Below, piece after piece: positions 54,907 to 64,000 of a stretch of 64,000 nucleotides of DNA; the first letter of the stretch is position 1, and every line of letters starts with the position of its first letter. The notes beneath the pieces are model-generated. The model searched no databases. It saw nothing but the letters and a program-made list of their open reading frames with translations, and was not told the DNA's origin. The DNA lies in NCBI GenBank assembly GCA_973895155.1, contig OZ316891.1, positions 23,374,001 to 23,438,000 on the forward strand. Reading direction: 5' to 3'. A program made the position numbers and the translations under genes. Origin of the DNA: Marsupella aquatica (Eukaryota; Marchantiophyta).

Positions 54907-57900
54907 TTATGTGTGACTTCCCGTGACGGGGTACCCGTCACATAGCTCCTCTCTTAATTGCGAAGCGCCCCCGCGAGCACCATACTCTTCCTCCGTGTAG
55001 TACTTCTTTAGGCGCTCTTGATTGATCCGTGTGTTGAGTAGTTGCCCCTCCAATGTCTTGAGTTGAACCGAGCCGTTGGAGTAGACGGCATCCACTACGT
55101 AGGGTCCCATCCACCGTGTATGCAACTTCCCGGGGAAATGCATGAAGCGGCTATCGTAGAGGAGCACCAAATCTCCCTCCTCAATGGACACACGACGGAG
55201 ACGGGAATCGTAATGTGACTTGCGTTTGCCTTGCTCCTGCTCCGTATGTGTCAAAGCCTCTTCTCGTGTCTCCGTGAGTTGCTCCAACTGTTGGATCCGT
55301 GAAGCGACACTTTCTTCTGCCCCTTCCCTTTCCCGTGTTAGGATTCGAATGGTTGGAACCTCAAATTCCACCGGCACAAGAGAGTGTTGTCCAAACACAA
55401 GGAAATAGGGGCTGTGGCCCGTGGTAGTCTTGTGAGCCAGGTTGTAAGCGTAAGTGGCAGCCAACAACTTCAAATCCCAATCGGTCTTGTGAGCGGATAC
55501 CGTTTTGTTGAGGATCTTGCCCATGATCCCGTTGGCTCTCTCAGTGAGCCCGTTGGCTCGAGGGTGGTACGGAGTGGTCTTCCTATGTGAGATCAAGTAG
55601 TTCTCCGTCAAACGTTCAATCGTATGATTGAGGAAGTGAGTACCCCTGTCACTTACCAACTCCAATGGTGGACCAAATCGTGTAAAAATCTGCTCATACA
55701 AAAAACGTGCCGTGGTGTTGGCATCATCCTTGGCAGTAGCTCGGGCCTCCACCCACTTGGTGGCATAGTCCGTTGCAAGAATGATGTAGCGCTTCCTCCC
55801 TCTTCGTGTGATGGGAGTGAAAGGGCCAATGAAGTCCACCCCCCACTTCTCAAAGGGTGCAAGAGGAAGTATGGGCACCAATGGGTGTCGTGAGGAGGGC
55901 CCTGGTTTGCCTTGACGCTGGCACGGATCACATCGCTGGATGTACCGGTGTACATCCCGAAAGAGAGTTGGCCACCAATATCCAGCATCTAGTATTTTCC
56001 TTGCGGTGGTCTCCCGTGCAAAGTGGCCACCAGCTTCCTCCTCATGTAATGCTGCCATGACTGTATGTATCTCCGCTTCCTCCAAACAACGACGAAGTCG
56101 GCCATCCATGCCGTACTTGTGAAGTACTCCCTTCACAAGCAAGTAGGGACCTGTCTTACGCAAAAACACTGCTGCTCTCTCCGGGCCCAAACGTGAGGGA
56201 ACTCTAGCCGTGCGGAGAAATTCCAAAATTTCTCCATACCAAGTAGTGGCCTCTGTATTCACGCTGAACACTTCCTCATCCGGGAACCGATCATCAATCT
56301 CCTGGGAGTCAGATGCTCCCTCAATACGGGAGAAGAAGTCTGCATTGCTATGACTCTTCCCCGATCTTACTCTCACCTCATAGTTGAACTCTTGTAGCAA
56401 CAAAACCCAACGTGCAATTCTCCCGGACAGATCTGGCTTGTTGACCATGTATTTCAAGCTGTTGTGATCCGTGTGGAACACAACCTTGTACCCCAACAAA
56501 TAATGACGATACTTCTTACAAGCGTAGATGATACCAAGTGCCTCCCTATCGGTGGGTGAGTAGTTTTTCTCTGCCGGGGCCAACTGCCTACTGGCAAAGT
56601 AGATGGGATGGTCTCTTCCATCATCATCTAACTGACTCAAAACGGCACCGATGCAAAATCCTGATACGTCTACGTAAACATGGAATTCCTTATTCCAATT
56701 GGGCGTAATGAGCACGGGGGCCTCTAGCAATCGTTTCTTCAATTCATCAAAAGCAGCCTGACGGGAAGGAGTAGGTTCAAACTCACTTCCTTTTTTCAAC
56801 ATGGAAGTGAGTGGCATGGCTACCTTGGCAAAGTCTTTGATGAAGCGTCGGTAGTAGCCAACACACCCCAAGAACCCTCTCACTTCCTTCACATTCTTGG
56901 GAAATGAGACTGCTACCCACACGGCGACCTTCTCACGATCAACTTCAATCCCTCGTGCAGACACTTTGTGGCCCAATAGGATTCCCTCCTCAATTCCAAA
57001 GAAACATTTCTCCGGATGCAGCTTCAGGCAAGTCTCCCGGCACCGCTGAAAAGTCAACCGTAAGTGTTCCGGATGCTTGACTCGTTTGCCGTAGACAGCA
57101 AAGTCATCAATAAAGATCTCCAAGAACCTGCGTAAAAAGTCATGAAATATATTCATCATGAGCCGTTGGAACATGCCAGGGGCATTGCACAACCCAAAAG
57201 GCATTCTCCGGAATGCAAAAATCCCCCACTCTGTTGTGAAAGCCGTCTTGAGTTGGTCCTCCTCCCGTATCCAGATTTGGTTGTACCCAGAGTAGCCATC
57301 CAAGAAGCTGTATATCTCCCAACCTGCTACCATGTCCAACACGATATCCGTGAACGGTAGCGGGTAGTGATCCTTCTTGGTCGCATCATTCAACTTTCGA
57401 AAATCTTGGCACACCCGTATTTTCACCTTCCCGTCTGGCCCCTTTTTCTTGGGCACGATTACGATGGGTGACACCCACTCACTATGCATGACCGGATAAA
57501 TGAATCCTGCATCCAACAAACGGTCAATCTCCTCCTTCACCATGAGTGAGTATTTGGGGTTGAGGCGGTATTGGCGTTGCCTCACAGGTCGTGCTCCTGA
57601 CATCAGGTCAATGCTGTGCTCACCAAACTCAGGTGGCACTCCTTTCAAATCTTGGTGGCTCCACGCAAATACGTCTTGGTACTCTTTCAACAATTCCTGA
57701 ATCGTGCGTTGCTCCGTAGCATCCAACTTACTACCAATGTTGAGTGTCTTGCCCTCACCCACTTCCACCTTTGTGTACTGCTCCGGCCTGATCACGTCCA
57801 ACTTGTTGCGTGTCTCCTCATCAAAGGTTTCTTCCAACCGTGCGAGCCTCATCCCTCCATACACCGGTGCATCACTCTCCTCCTGGTCTGGTCGGGATGG

Positions 57901-60900
57901 AGGTGGATCCTTTGTCACATGGGCCATTATTTCTTCAACGTCAGATTCTTTGTAATGTGACAATAGCTCCTCTCTAAAGTCATCATCCAGGATGTCATTC
58001 AAAAACTGCTCTCTTTGCTCATCATCAAACATGATCGTGTGGGCTTGCATTTCCACCTCCTCGGGGTGATCCTCTGCCTCCCTATCATGAATCTCTAGAG
58101 GTTCAGCCTCCATAATTTTGCTTCGCTCGTCTTCCATCTCTTCTAGAACAGCGTGCACTTGGCTAACTGATTCCTCTACTGCATGCTCTTGAGTAGCAAC
58201 TCCGGGGCCAAAAACATCTTCCTCCGTGAGGTGAGAAATCAGTTTCACCATGTATACTTCATCCTCGTCTTCATCTGAGGTGACCTCTGAATCATATTCC
58301 TCCTCCATAGTCGTAGTCTCCCCGTGAGGTGACTCCGCTGACCATGGAATAGTGATAGTGGGGATACCAAACCGAAACTGCCGTTTGCCCCAATCACTTG
58401 TGACCTTGGCCACATACAACCATGGCCTGCCAATTAAAATGGGAAAACCGTACGGCCGAACGGGTCGCATCACCAAATAGTTGAGGGGGAAAGATTTTCC
58501 CCCAATCATTGTTGGAATCTTGGTGAGACACCCCAACGGCACCACCCGTGCACCATCAGCCAACCTCATGGCACGTGCCGGTGGTTCTAACTCTGTATAC
58601 CCCAACCGGTTTGCCGTCTCCTCAGTCATGATGTTGACTCCCGAGCCCCCGTCCACCGGTACAAACCGTATTGCACATCCATTGATGTCCACCGTGAGTT
58701 CTGGGGCACCCAAATCCTCCGTGACCCAGTTGACTTGTATGGGGTCAGCCCCAACTTTGGGTAACCTTCTTCTACGTCTCCTCCTCATGAGAATCTCCTT
58801 GACTTGGCGACGGTATAGGGAGCTATCCCGTAATAGTTGACCAATTGTGGCACTGACTGGGCAATCCAGAATGTCTTGAGCAATGTTGTACGCGGTTGCA
58901 GGAGGTATGGGTGGGATGACCTCTTCTCCCGGTTTCCAACGAACAACCCTCTCCTCCGCTTTCTTTCTGGCCTTTGCCTCCTCCATGTCTTTGTCAATGG
59001 CCGCTTGCATGGCTTGTGCTTCTAGCTCCTCCAACTGCTTACGTACCTCTTCTCCCACCTTCGGATAGAACAACTTGGGGTTGTCCCGATCAAAGTCACT
59101 ATCCTCCATGGGTGGCACCTCCGGTTCGTGTGAGGTACCCGATGTGGAAGCTTGATGCACCTCCTTGTACTTCTGCTTGAGCTCGGACTTGCCCTTCTTT
59201 TTGCCGGATCGAGTGGAGACTCGGTAACAAGAGTAATGCCTTCTCTCCTCGTCGCTGTCTTCCTCCGGTAGATTCTCAGCATGAGTCCACTCATGACTTG
59301 GGGGTGAGGGGTTAGCAACTTCAACTTCCGTAGATGTTGCAACAACAACCACCGGTATCTCAACAACTGGAGATACTACAACGACTAGCGGTACCACCTC
59401 CTCCGTTATGGTGGTCATCCTTTGCTTGGGAATGTTCACTACGGTTTCTTCTCTTCTAGTGATTAGAGGGGTGTCGACTGCTTCCGTGGTGAGAAAGTTG
59501 ACGCTAGCTTCTTTCAGAGGAGGTGGCGGCCCCTTCTTCTCTTGTGCCCCAATCGGTTGAGCCTTGAACGCCTCCAAGGTTGGGCAGTGTGGTGCAAGAC
59601 GACCCTCCCCCTTGCATAGTTGACACAGCCGGGCAAAATCTCCATTGCCTTGACGGGTGGGCTCTGGGCACACATTAGCGTAGTGGCCCGCCACTCTACA
59701 ATTGTAACAAATAGGGATCTTCCTCACTCCAGGGTACGGTGGTCGATTCCCTGGGTTAGCGTTGGAATAGTTGGAGTATGCGGGTGCTCCGGCGTTTGTT
59801 GAAACTCCATGAATGCTCCGTGGTCCCGGGTTGAGAGGTTGTACACTATACACGTTGGCCTCTGGTGGCTCCTCCATGAAGTACTCTATTGGCCCTTCCG
59901 CTGCATATGAAGGATTTGAGTAGCTTGCCCCCTCAACATCCTCCTCCCGTACTTGGAAAACCTTGGCTGGTTCTCCCGCTGGGCACTCCTTCGGGGCATG
60001 ACCAAACTTCATGCACTTGGTGCACCACACATTGGCTCTCTCCACCGGAACTTTTCTCCTCTCAGGTTTGAGTCCGGCAAAATGTACTTTCAACGCTTTC
60101 ATTTGCTCCGTCAGCTCATCATATCTGGCCTCTTGCTCCTTCAGGCGTCTTGCCGTAGACAATGGTGTAACGGCCACCGTGGGTAGTATCACTTCACGGT
60201 GAGAGGACTTCTTGACTTTCTTTGACAACTTCTTCTTCTTCCTCCTTCGTCTTTCAGCTTCTGACTCCGTAGTGTCTGACTCTGTAGTACTCTCAGAATC
60301 CTCAGATTCATCACTACTATCTGAATCAGATCCACTCGACTCCTCACTGGAGGAACTGTCAACCGGCTTCAGCTTCTTTCTTCGGCAACGCTTGCTTGTG
60401 GCATCAGCTGCGGTGTATGACTCCGCTGCTGCAATAGCTTCAGCCAATGTGGTTGGCTTGGCTTGACGTACAAAGAACCCCATCTTGCTTGGTAGGGCAG
60501 CCACAAACCAGGCTTGACGCATAGCATCATCGGTACGGGCTTGGATCCGACGTACCAGCTTTTGGAACCTTTGCAAAAACCTCCGTAATGACTCCTTCTT
60601 CTTCATCCTGAGTTGGCCCACCTTTAATAGTGAGGTGGCCTCCACTCCTATGGATCTGAACTCCTTCAAGAAGGCTTGCTTGAACAGAGCCCAATCAGCT
60701 TTCACGTTGGCCAACAACGAAATGAACCATGGACCTGCCTCCCCTCTCATCATTCCAGGAATGATAGTGAGCTTATGTGCAGACTCCCCATTAGCTTCGG
60801 CAATCCCTTCAAACTCCTCAATCCATTCGTCTGGATCATCCTTTGGTCTCCCCTTGAAGGGTACGTACTGAACACGGGTACGTTGTGCAGCTGCCATCGG

Positions 60901-61305
60901 TGCAGCCGGTGCCTGTATCAACACAGGTGGTAATGGCGCTTGTTGGGCCACCGGTAACAGCACCGATGATAGGTGTGAGATGATTTGTGGCAATGCAGTG
61001 AGCTCTGGGATCAGATTTTGTAACTCAGACTGCACCAACACAAAGGGCTCTCCTTCTTCTCGCTCGTGATCTATGTCTGGCTCTTCGTCTGGGCATATGG
61101 CCTCATTACGTTGAGCCTCTTCCTGTTGCACACCAACTTGTTCTTCCAGCACCAGTGGCAACCTCCTCTCTTCTGCAAGCCGTAAGCGTTCTTCGGCAGC
61201 AACTCGTCGTCTGGTCCCAATCCAAGAGGGCCCCCCTTCTAGCTCTGATCTTGGGGTACGTGTGTGTTGGGGACTTCCTCTACCTCCCCTTCTCCCTCTC
61301 GGCAT
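54907..61305 (-). CDS. gag-pol: Element-2 Gag-Pol polyprotein, 2132 aa, single ORF
   Basis: Complete polyprotein in one frame from ATG 61305-61303. Gag domain ~150-300. CCHC knuckles CTKCMKFGHAPKEC and CYNCRVAGHYANVC; a third (CQLCKGEGRLAPHC) lacks the His. Protease VPVDGGSG at ~884 (D-G-G-S, as in element 1). RT with FLDGYSGY and FIDDF (~1400). RNase H with YVDVSGF, TDHNSLKY and NADFFSR. Integrase zinc arm (GGHFARET ... CDPC) and D-D(35)-E (VDFIGPF, SDRGTHF, GLTERANG, ~1823-1921). The non-chromodomain C-terminus has FPGKLHTRWMGPY. Unlike element 1 there is no stop between protease and RT. The last 11 codons and the stop fall inside the 3' LTR. Confidence 0.93.
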   Translation of the reverse strand: MPRGRRGGRGSPQHTRTPRSELEGGPSWIGTRRRVAAEERLRLAEERRLPLVLEEQVGVQQEEAQRNEAICPDEEPDIDHEREEGEPFVLVQSELQNLIPELTALPQIISHLSSVLLPVAQQAPLPPVLIQAPAAPMAAAQRTRVQYVPFKGRPKDDPDEWIEEFEGIAEANGESAHKLTIIPGMMRGEAGPWFISLLANVKADWALFKQAFLKEFRSIGVEATSLLKVGQLRMKKKESLRRFLQRFQKLVRRIQARTDDAMRQAWFVAALPSKMGFFVRQAKPTTLAEAIAAAESYTAADATSKRCRRKKLKPVDSSSSEESSGSDSDSSDESEDSESTTESDTTESEAERRRRKKKKLSKKVKKSSHREVILPTVAVTPLSTARRLKEQEARYDELTEQMKALKVHFAGLKPERRKVPVERANVWCTKCMKFGHAPKECPAGEPAKVFQVREEDVEGASYSNPSYAAEGPIEYFMEEPPEANVYSVQPLNPGPRSIHGVSTNAGAPAYSNYSNANPGNRPPYPGVRKIPICYNCRVAGHYANVCPEPTRQGNGDFARLCQLCKGEGRLAPHCPTLEAFKAQPIGAQEKKGPPPPLKEASVNFLTTEAVDTPLITRREETVVNIPKQRMTTITEEVVPLVVVVSPVVEIPVVVVATSTEVEVANPSPPSHEWTHAENLPEEDSDEERRHYSCYRVSTRSGKKKGKSELKQKYKEVHQASTSGTSHEPEVPPMEDSDFDRDNPKLFYPKVGEEVRKQLEELEAQAMQAAIDKDMEEAKARKKAEERVVRWKPGEEVIPPIPPATAYNIAQDILDCPVSATIGQLLRDSSLYRRQVKEILMRRRRRRRLPKVGADPIQVNWVTEDLGAPELTVDINGCAIRFVPVDGGSGVNIMTEETANRLGYTELEPPARAMRLADGARVVPLGCLTKIPTMIGGKSFPLNYLVMRPVRPYGFPILIGRPWLYVAKVTSDWGKRQFRFGIPTITIPWSAESPHGETTTMEEEYDSEVTSDEDEDEVYMVKLISHLTEEDVFGPGVATQEHAVEESVSQVHAVLEEMEDERSKIMEAEPLEIHDREAEDHPEEVEMQAHTIMFDDEQREQFLNDILDDDFREELLSHYKESDVEEIMAHVTKDPPPSRPDQEESDAPVYGGMRLARLEETFDEETRNKLDVIRPEQYTKVEVGEGKTLNIGSKLDATEQRTIQELLKEYQDVFAWSHQDLKGVPPEFGEHSIDLMSGARPVRQRQYRLNPKYSLMVKEEIDRLLDAGFIYPVMHSEWVSPIVIVPKKKGPDGKVKIRVCQDFRKLNDATKKDHYPLPFTDIVLDMVAGWEIYSFLDGYSGYNQIWIREEDQLKTAFTTEWGIFAFRRMPFGLCNAPGMFQRLMMNIFHDFLRRFLEIFIDDFAVYGKRVKHPEHLRLTFQRCRETCLKLHPEKCFFGIEEGILLGHKVSARGIEVDREKVAVWVAVSFPKNVKEVRGFLGCVGYYRRFIKDFAKVAMPLTSMLKKGSEFEPTPSRQAAFDELKKRLLEAPVLITPNWNKEFHVYVDVSGFCIGAVLSQLDDDGRDHPIYFASRQLAPAEKNYSPTDREALGIIYACKKYRHYLLGYKVVFHTDHNSLKYMVNKPDLSGRIARWVLLLQEFNYEVRVRSGKSHSNADFFSRIEGASDSQEIDDRFPDEEVFSVNTEATTWYGEILEFLRTARVPSRLGPERAAVFLRKTGPYLLVKGVLHKYGMDGRLRRCLEEAEIHTVMAALHEEEAGGHFARETTARKILDAGYWWPTLFRDVHRYIQRCDPCQRQGKPGPSSRHPLVPILPLAPFEKWGVDFIGPFTPITRRGRKRYIILATDYATKWVEARATAKDDANTTARFLYEQIFTRFGPPLELVSDRGTHFLNHTIERLTENYLISHRKTTPYHPRANGLTERANGIMGKILNKTVSAHKTDWDLKLLAATYAYNLAHKTTTGHSPYFLVFGQHSLVPVEFEVPTIRILTREREGAEESVASRIQQLEQLTETREEALTHTEQEQGKRKSHYDSRLRRVSIEEGDLVLLYDSRFMHFPGKLHTRWMGPYVVDAVYSNGSVQLKTLEGQLLNTRINQERLKKYYTEEEYGARGGASQLREELCDGYPVTGSHT
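54943..54957 (-). other. Polypurine tract of element 2
   Basis: The minus strand reads TTAAGAGAGGAGCTA immediately before the LTR start TGTGAC. The purine run AAGAGAGGAG is separated from the LTR by CTA. It lies within the coding sequence of the polyprotein. Confidence 0.6.
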
Positions 61306-61522
61306 CCCATTGAGACCTGCATTCCAAACTTACACCAATGTCTCAGAAAGCAATATTTGTAAACATCAACCGTCGCACGATGCGTTGTGGTTGACGTACA
61401 ATAACAAAGTAACCAACAAACTTCTCACGTATCAACCGTCGCAAGTTGCGTTGTGGTTGATAGGTTTGAACTCCCAATAGACGTAGCTCCCCTCCTTCGT
61501 GTCGTCAAACAAGAAGAAGGAT
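61306..61522 (-). other. Element-2 leader between PBS and gag
   Basis: A short leader (~220 nt) holding two related hairpins (61366-61394 and 61432-61460). Confidence 0.7.
61366..61460. repeat. Twin 29-nt hairpins in the leader
   Basis: 61366-61394 and 61432-61460 begin TCAACCGTCGCA and end TGCGTTGTGGTTGA. Outer arms TCAACC/GGTTGA and inner arms CGCA/TGCG pair around a 3-nt loop. The two copies differ only in the loop (CGA against AGT) and are 66 bp apart. Confidence 0.75.
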
Positions 61523-61540
61523 TCCCCGGCAGCGGCGCCA
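61523..61540 (-). other. Primer-binding site (tRNA-Asp type)
   Basis: The minus strand reads TGGCGCCGCTGCCGGGGA, identical to the site in element 1. It is 20 nt from the LTR end at 61561, farther than the usual few nucleotides. Confidence 0.88.
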
Positions 61541-61560
61541 AAAACAAAAGACCACACTTA

Positions 61561-64000
61561 TGTCACTTGCCTCTCCAACGGTTAATACGTGCAAACCGCA
61601 CTTTTCTTCGCTTAAACCGTTGGTATCGTATTACGGGGTCGTGGAGGGACGCTATTTGGATTCTTTTCACACCAGGATGAGTATTTTGGTTTCCGCTCCC
61701 GGAAATGTAGGTTTTGATCAAGTCTACCGACTACCCTCACCCCACAGCTTTTGATCAAGTCCTGCCGACTACCCCACTACACCTTCACTCGGAGTCACCC
61801 AAAGAGTGCTGTCACCACCCCTACTCACAAGGCCGACTCAAACCAAGCAAGTTTCTTCAAATCATAGAACGGGAGAACACAATTCGGAAAGCGAAAAAGG
61901 GAGAAGGAACACACAACAAAAGCCCATCAAGTCAAATGTACAGATCCATATCTCTTGGGAAAAACGATACACATTGCATGAGTAACCCGGCCTCCTGCCG
62001 TCTACTCAACTCCTGCCTCTCCGGACAATGAGTATGGCTCCCCCTCACTACTCTGAACACGCTTTCAAACTCCTCAGGCTCCACTCTATCCCTCCTTGCT
62101 AACTTCACACTGAGTCCCCCTAACTACTTCGGGGCTATCCCCCTAAATACTGAAAAATCACACCAAAGCACCCCTCACAGGGTCACAACGGTGGCGGCTA
62201 CCCTAGCGGCGCCGCTAAAACCTTGCACTAAGAGAAATCCTTAAACTGAAGAGGAGCATGCGGCACACACATGCTGCTAAAACCCTAAACCCAAAACAAG
62301 GGGGCCGACGGTGCCTTCGACGGCGCCCCAACAGTACACGTGAACCCTGAAAGTGAGAGGCACCCCAAAATGGCCGAAACTAGGTGCCCTTCCAAGTGCA
62401 CACCTGAGCTCACCCCTGGATAGCTCTTCTTTTCCTGCTTCCGAATCACTAAGTCGCTCCCTCAACGGACTTCAGACGCCTGAGTTATGGCCGTTTCCGT
62501 ACCGCAAAAACATAAGTTCTCCAGGCCATAACTTGCTCATCCTGGCTCCGTTTGAGGAGCGCCGCCTCTTGTTGGAATCAGCTCCGCGAGCTCATCCCAA
62601 CAAGCCCATGAGTGACCCCCCACTAAAATGTTGGAAATCTGGAGGCCGTACACCCACGTCCGTACGCCTATCTAATCCTCCTCTTCTTCTTCGCTCTCGG
62701 TGCCCGGACTTGTGCCCCGTGAGTGGTCCTCCTCCTCATCACTCACGGGAGTGAGTGCCACCGTACTTTTCTTCTTCTTCGACGGAGTACTCTTAGTGCT
62801 GCTGCTCCCGCGCTTCCTCAAAGCAGCCAAGGCCTGCCACGCCTTGATGTACCCCTCACCAATTGTGTCCTTCCAGAGGGTAGCCTCTTCTCCGGACCGC
62901 AACTCCAACGGTAGAACTTGCCCCGTGGCCATGGGAGTCCCGGGGGTGACAGACCTGGGTGGCATCCCCGTACTGACCTGAGCCTCCCGTAACGATTTCC
63001 GTACCTCCCGGAGCTTCTTCTCCAAGCTCTTACTCTTCTCCTGACTCTTCTTGGCTCCATCCAACAAGGGTCCATACTTCCCACTAACCTCCTTCACCAC
63101 CATCTCGATAGCTTGGGAGATCACATCCGGGGAAAGTGTGGAGCCAGGTGTGCCGGGACTCTTCCGTTTCCCTAGACTCAGGGCCTCACTTCTCTTCGCT
63201 CGTGTCTCAAAGGCTGCCACCTGACTCCGTAGTGCTCCCACCTGGTTCCTCCACTCCATCACTTCTCCAGAATTTTGCTTCTCTTTGGCCAATGCTTGCC
63301 TCAACGCTCCTACTTCTTCTGCTTCCTTGGCCTTGGTGGACAAAGCTCCCTTCAAGTTGGTGATCTCTACGTGAGCTGCATTGATGTGCCTGACCTTCTC
63401 ATGAATGGTCTGCTCCTTGGTCTTGATCACCTCCTTCAGTGACAGGATGCTCTGCTCTAACATCTCTACTTTGACTGTGGCGTGCTTGAGAGACTCCCTC
63501 AATGCGTGGACTAGCTTGAGTCCCTCGTGGACTCCCTCTCTGAAATCCCGTAGCTCTGCCAAGTAAACATCCGGAATGTTGTATTCCAGAGGCTGTTTCG
63601 GATCTCCCACGAGTGATTCAAGCCACTCCAATGTGCAATCATCCTCCTGGTTCTCTTCTTCTCTATTATCCTCCCCACCAGCAGACAATGATTCCTCCGT
63701 GAGCTTCCCTAAAACGGTAGTGGCAATACTCCGGATCTCCGTGGTGAGAGATGATCCCGTGTCTTCATGCCCCGGAGAACCAATCAACCCTTCTGCCCTG
63801 GCCAATACAAATGACCCCATCAAATGTACAGCCCCACCTGGTTTCACACTCCCGGGCTCAGCGGCCAATAGCTTCTTCAATCCGTAGCACCACCATCCGT
63901 ACACATGGGCTGGGTAGTTCTTGATGTCCATAGCTACCACGAAATGCTCCTCATTCAGCACTCCGGATTGCACGTTGCCAAGAACCCGTTGATGCACCTT
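61561..64000 (-). repeat. 5' LTR of element 2 (partial)
   Basis: The first 2440 bp (from the LTR 3' end) of a copy of 50865-53304 with no length change. The remainder, including promoter and outer end, is beyond the window. Confidence 0.87.
62672..64000 (-). CDS. LTR-encoded coiled-coil protein, 5' LTR copy (partial)
   Basis: The C-terminal ~442 codons of the same ORF as 51976-53832, open to the window edge. It differs at one residue (VEMLEQ here, VETLEQ in the other copy). The element therefore carries two copies of this gene, one per LTR. Confidence 0.85.
   Translation of the reverse strand, partial: KVHQRVLGNVQSGVLNEEHFVVAMDIKNYPAHVYGWWCYGLKKLLAAEPGSVKPGGAVHLMGSFVLARAEGLIGSPGHEDTGSSLTTEIRSIATTVLGKLTEESLSAGGEDNREEENQEDDCTLEWLESLVGDPKQPLEYNIPDVYLAELRDFREGVHEGLKLVHALRESLKHATVKVEMLEQSILSLKEVIKTKEQTIHEKVRHINAAHVEITNLKGALSTKAKEAEEVGALRQALAKEKQNSGEVMEWRNQVGALRSQVAAFETRAKRSEALSLGKRKSPGTPGSTLSPDVISQAIEMVVKEVSGKYGPLLDGAKKSQEKSKSLEKKLREVRKSLREAQVSTGMPPRSVTPGTPMATGQVLPLELRSGEEATLWKDTIGEGYIKAWQALAALRKRGSSSTKSTPSKKKKSTVALTPVSDEEEDHSRGTSPGTESEEEEED

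Larger units (their letters stand above)
50865..54942 (-). repeat. 3' LTR of element 2 (4078 bp) enclosing an ORF
   Basis: Left end TGTCACTTGCC and right end CCCGTCACA (sense TGTGAC...GTGACA). The limits are supported by the solo LTR 40085-41064, which has both ends and a target duplication. It contains a 618-codon sense ORF, GC-rich tandem repeats upstream of it, and at its start a near-perfect palindrome (54923-54941). A weak TATA-like TTTAAATAAAT lies at 54628-54638 on the minus strand. Confidence 0.83.
50865..64000 (-). mobile_element. Ty3/gypsy retrotransposon element 2 with ORF-bearing LTRs
   Basis: Minus-strand element. The 3' LTR is 54942-50865 (4078 bp), the internal region 54943-61560 and the 5' LTR runs from 61561 past the window end; full length would be ~14.8 kb. 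The two LTRs align with a constant offset of 10,696 bp over the 2440 bp visible; I noticed one substitution (52766 against 63462), so insertion was very recent. It carries one long gag-pol ORF, a primer site and a polypurine tract. The left flank is TGCTC; its partner is off the window. It inserted ~300 bp upstream of the SWIM gene region. Confidence 0.88.

Noticed and set aside
1-64000. tRNA, rRNA or other structural RNA genes.
   Set aside because: None recognised; the only tRNA-related sequences are the two primer-binding sites and the LTR motif resembling them.

Overview
The window is nuclear DNA of a land plant. It holds non-chromodomain Ty3/gypsy (Athila/Tat-type) retrotransposons with a tRNA-Asp-type primer site, an intron-containing BAHD acyltransferase, cytochrome P450 remnants, F-box-like and SWIM zinc-finger genes, and CCCTAAA-type (plant telomere-like) repeats. 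The clade cannot be fixed from sequence alone. The repeat load points to a large genome.

Layout. 1-12000: Ty3/gypsy element 1 on the minus strand (gag-protease, pol, a third ORF, 5' LTR); its 3' end lies off the left edge. 12001-15700: unrecognised DNA. 15700-23600: a tandem array of ~580-bp units, split by a 3995-bp solo LTR (17354-21348, TSD CACAC) that carries its own promoter and coding frame. 23600-26117: short minus-strand ORFs ending in GC palindromes. 26118-28930: a decayed plus-strand relative of that ORF-bearing LTR. 30493-31489: P450 pseudogene. 35523-38065: apparently intact four-exon BAHD acyltransferase. 40085-41064: a short solo LTR (TSD TGCTC) of the element-2 family. 43600-45115: an unrecognised coiled-coil gene remnant. 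45736-50560: two F-box-like ORFs, a minisatellite and a SWIM zinc-finger ORF, all genes on the minus strand. 50865 to beyond 64000: element 2, a very young Ty3/gypsy element with 4078-bp LTRs, each enclosing a 618-codon ORF.

The main novelty is a group of retrotransposons whose long LTRs encode a protein: a globular N-terminal part followed by a coiled coil, in sense orientation. Three LTRs in the window show this architecture and one related solo LTR lacks the ORF. LTR limits rest on shared TGTGAC...GTGACA termini, two perfect 5-bp target duplications, and a direct repeat with constant 10,696-bp offset. Element 1 is organised differently: gag-protease and pol lie in one frame separated by a single TGA followed by CAATTA, a tobamovirus-type readthrough context, and its noncoding parts share a family of 20-nt hairpins.

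In both elements gag, protease, RT, RNase H and integrase would act together in the replication cycle. The role of the LTR-encoded protein is unknown. Functions are read from motifs; no database search was possible.
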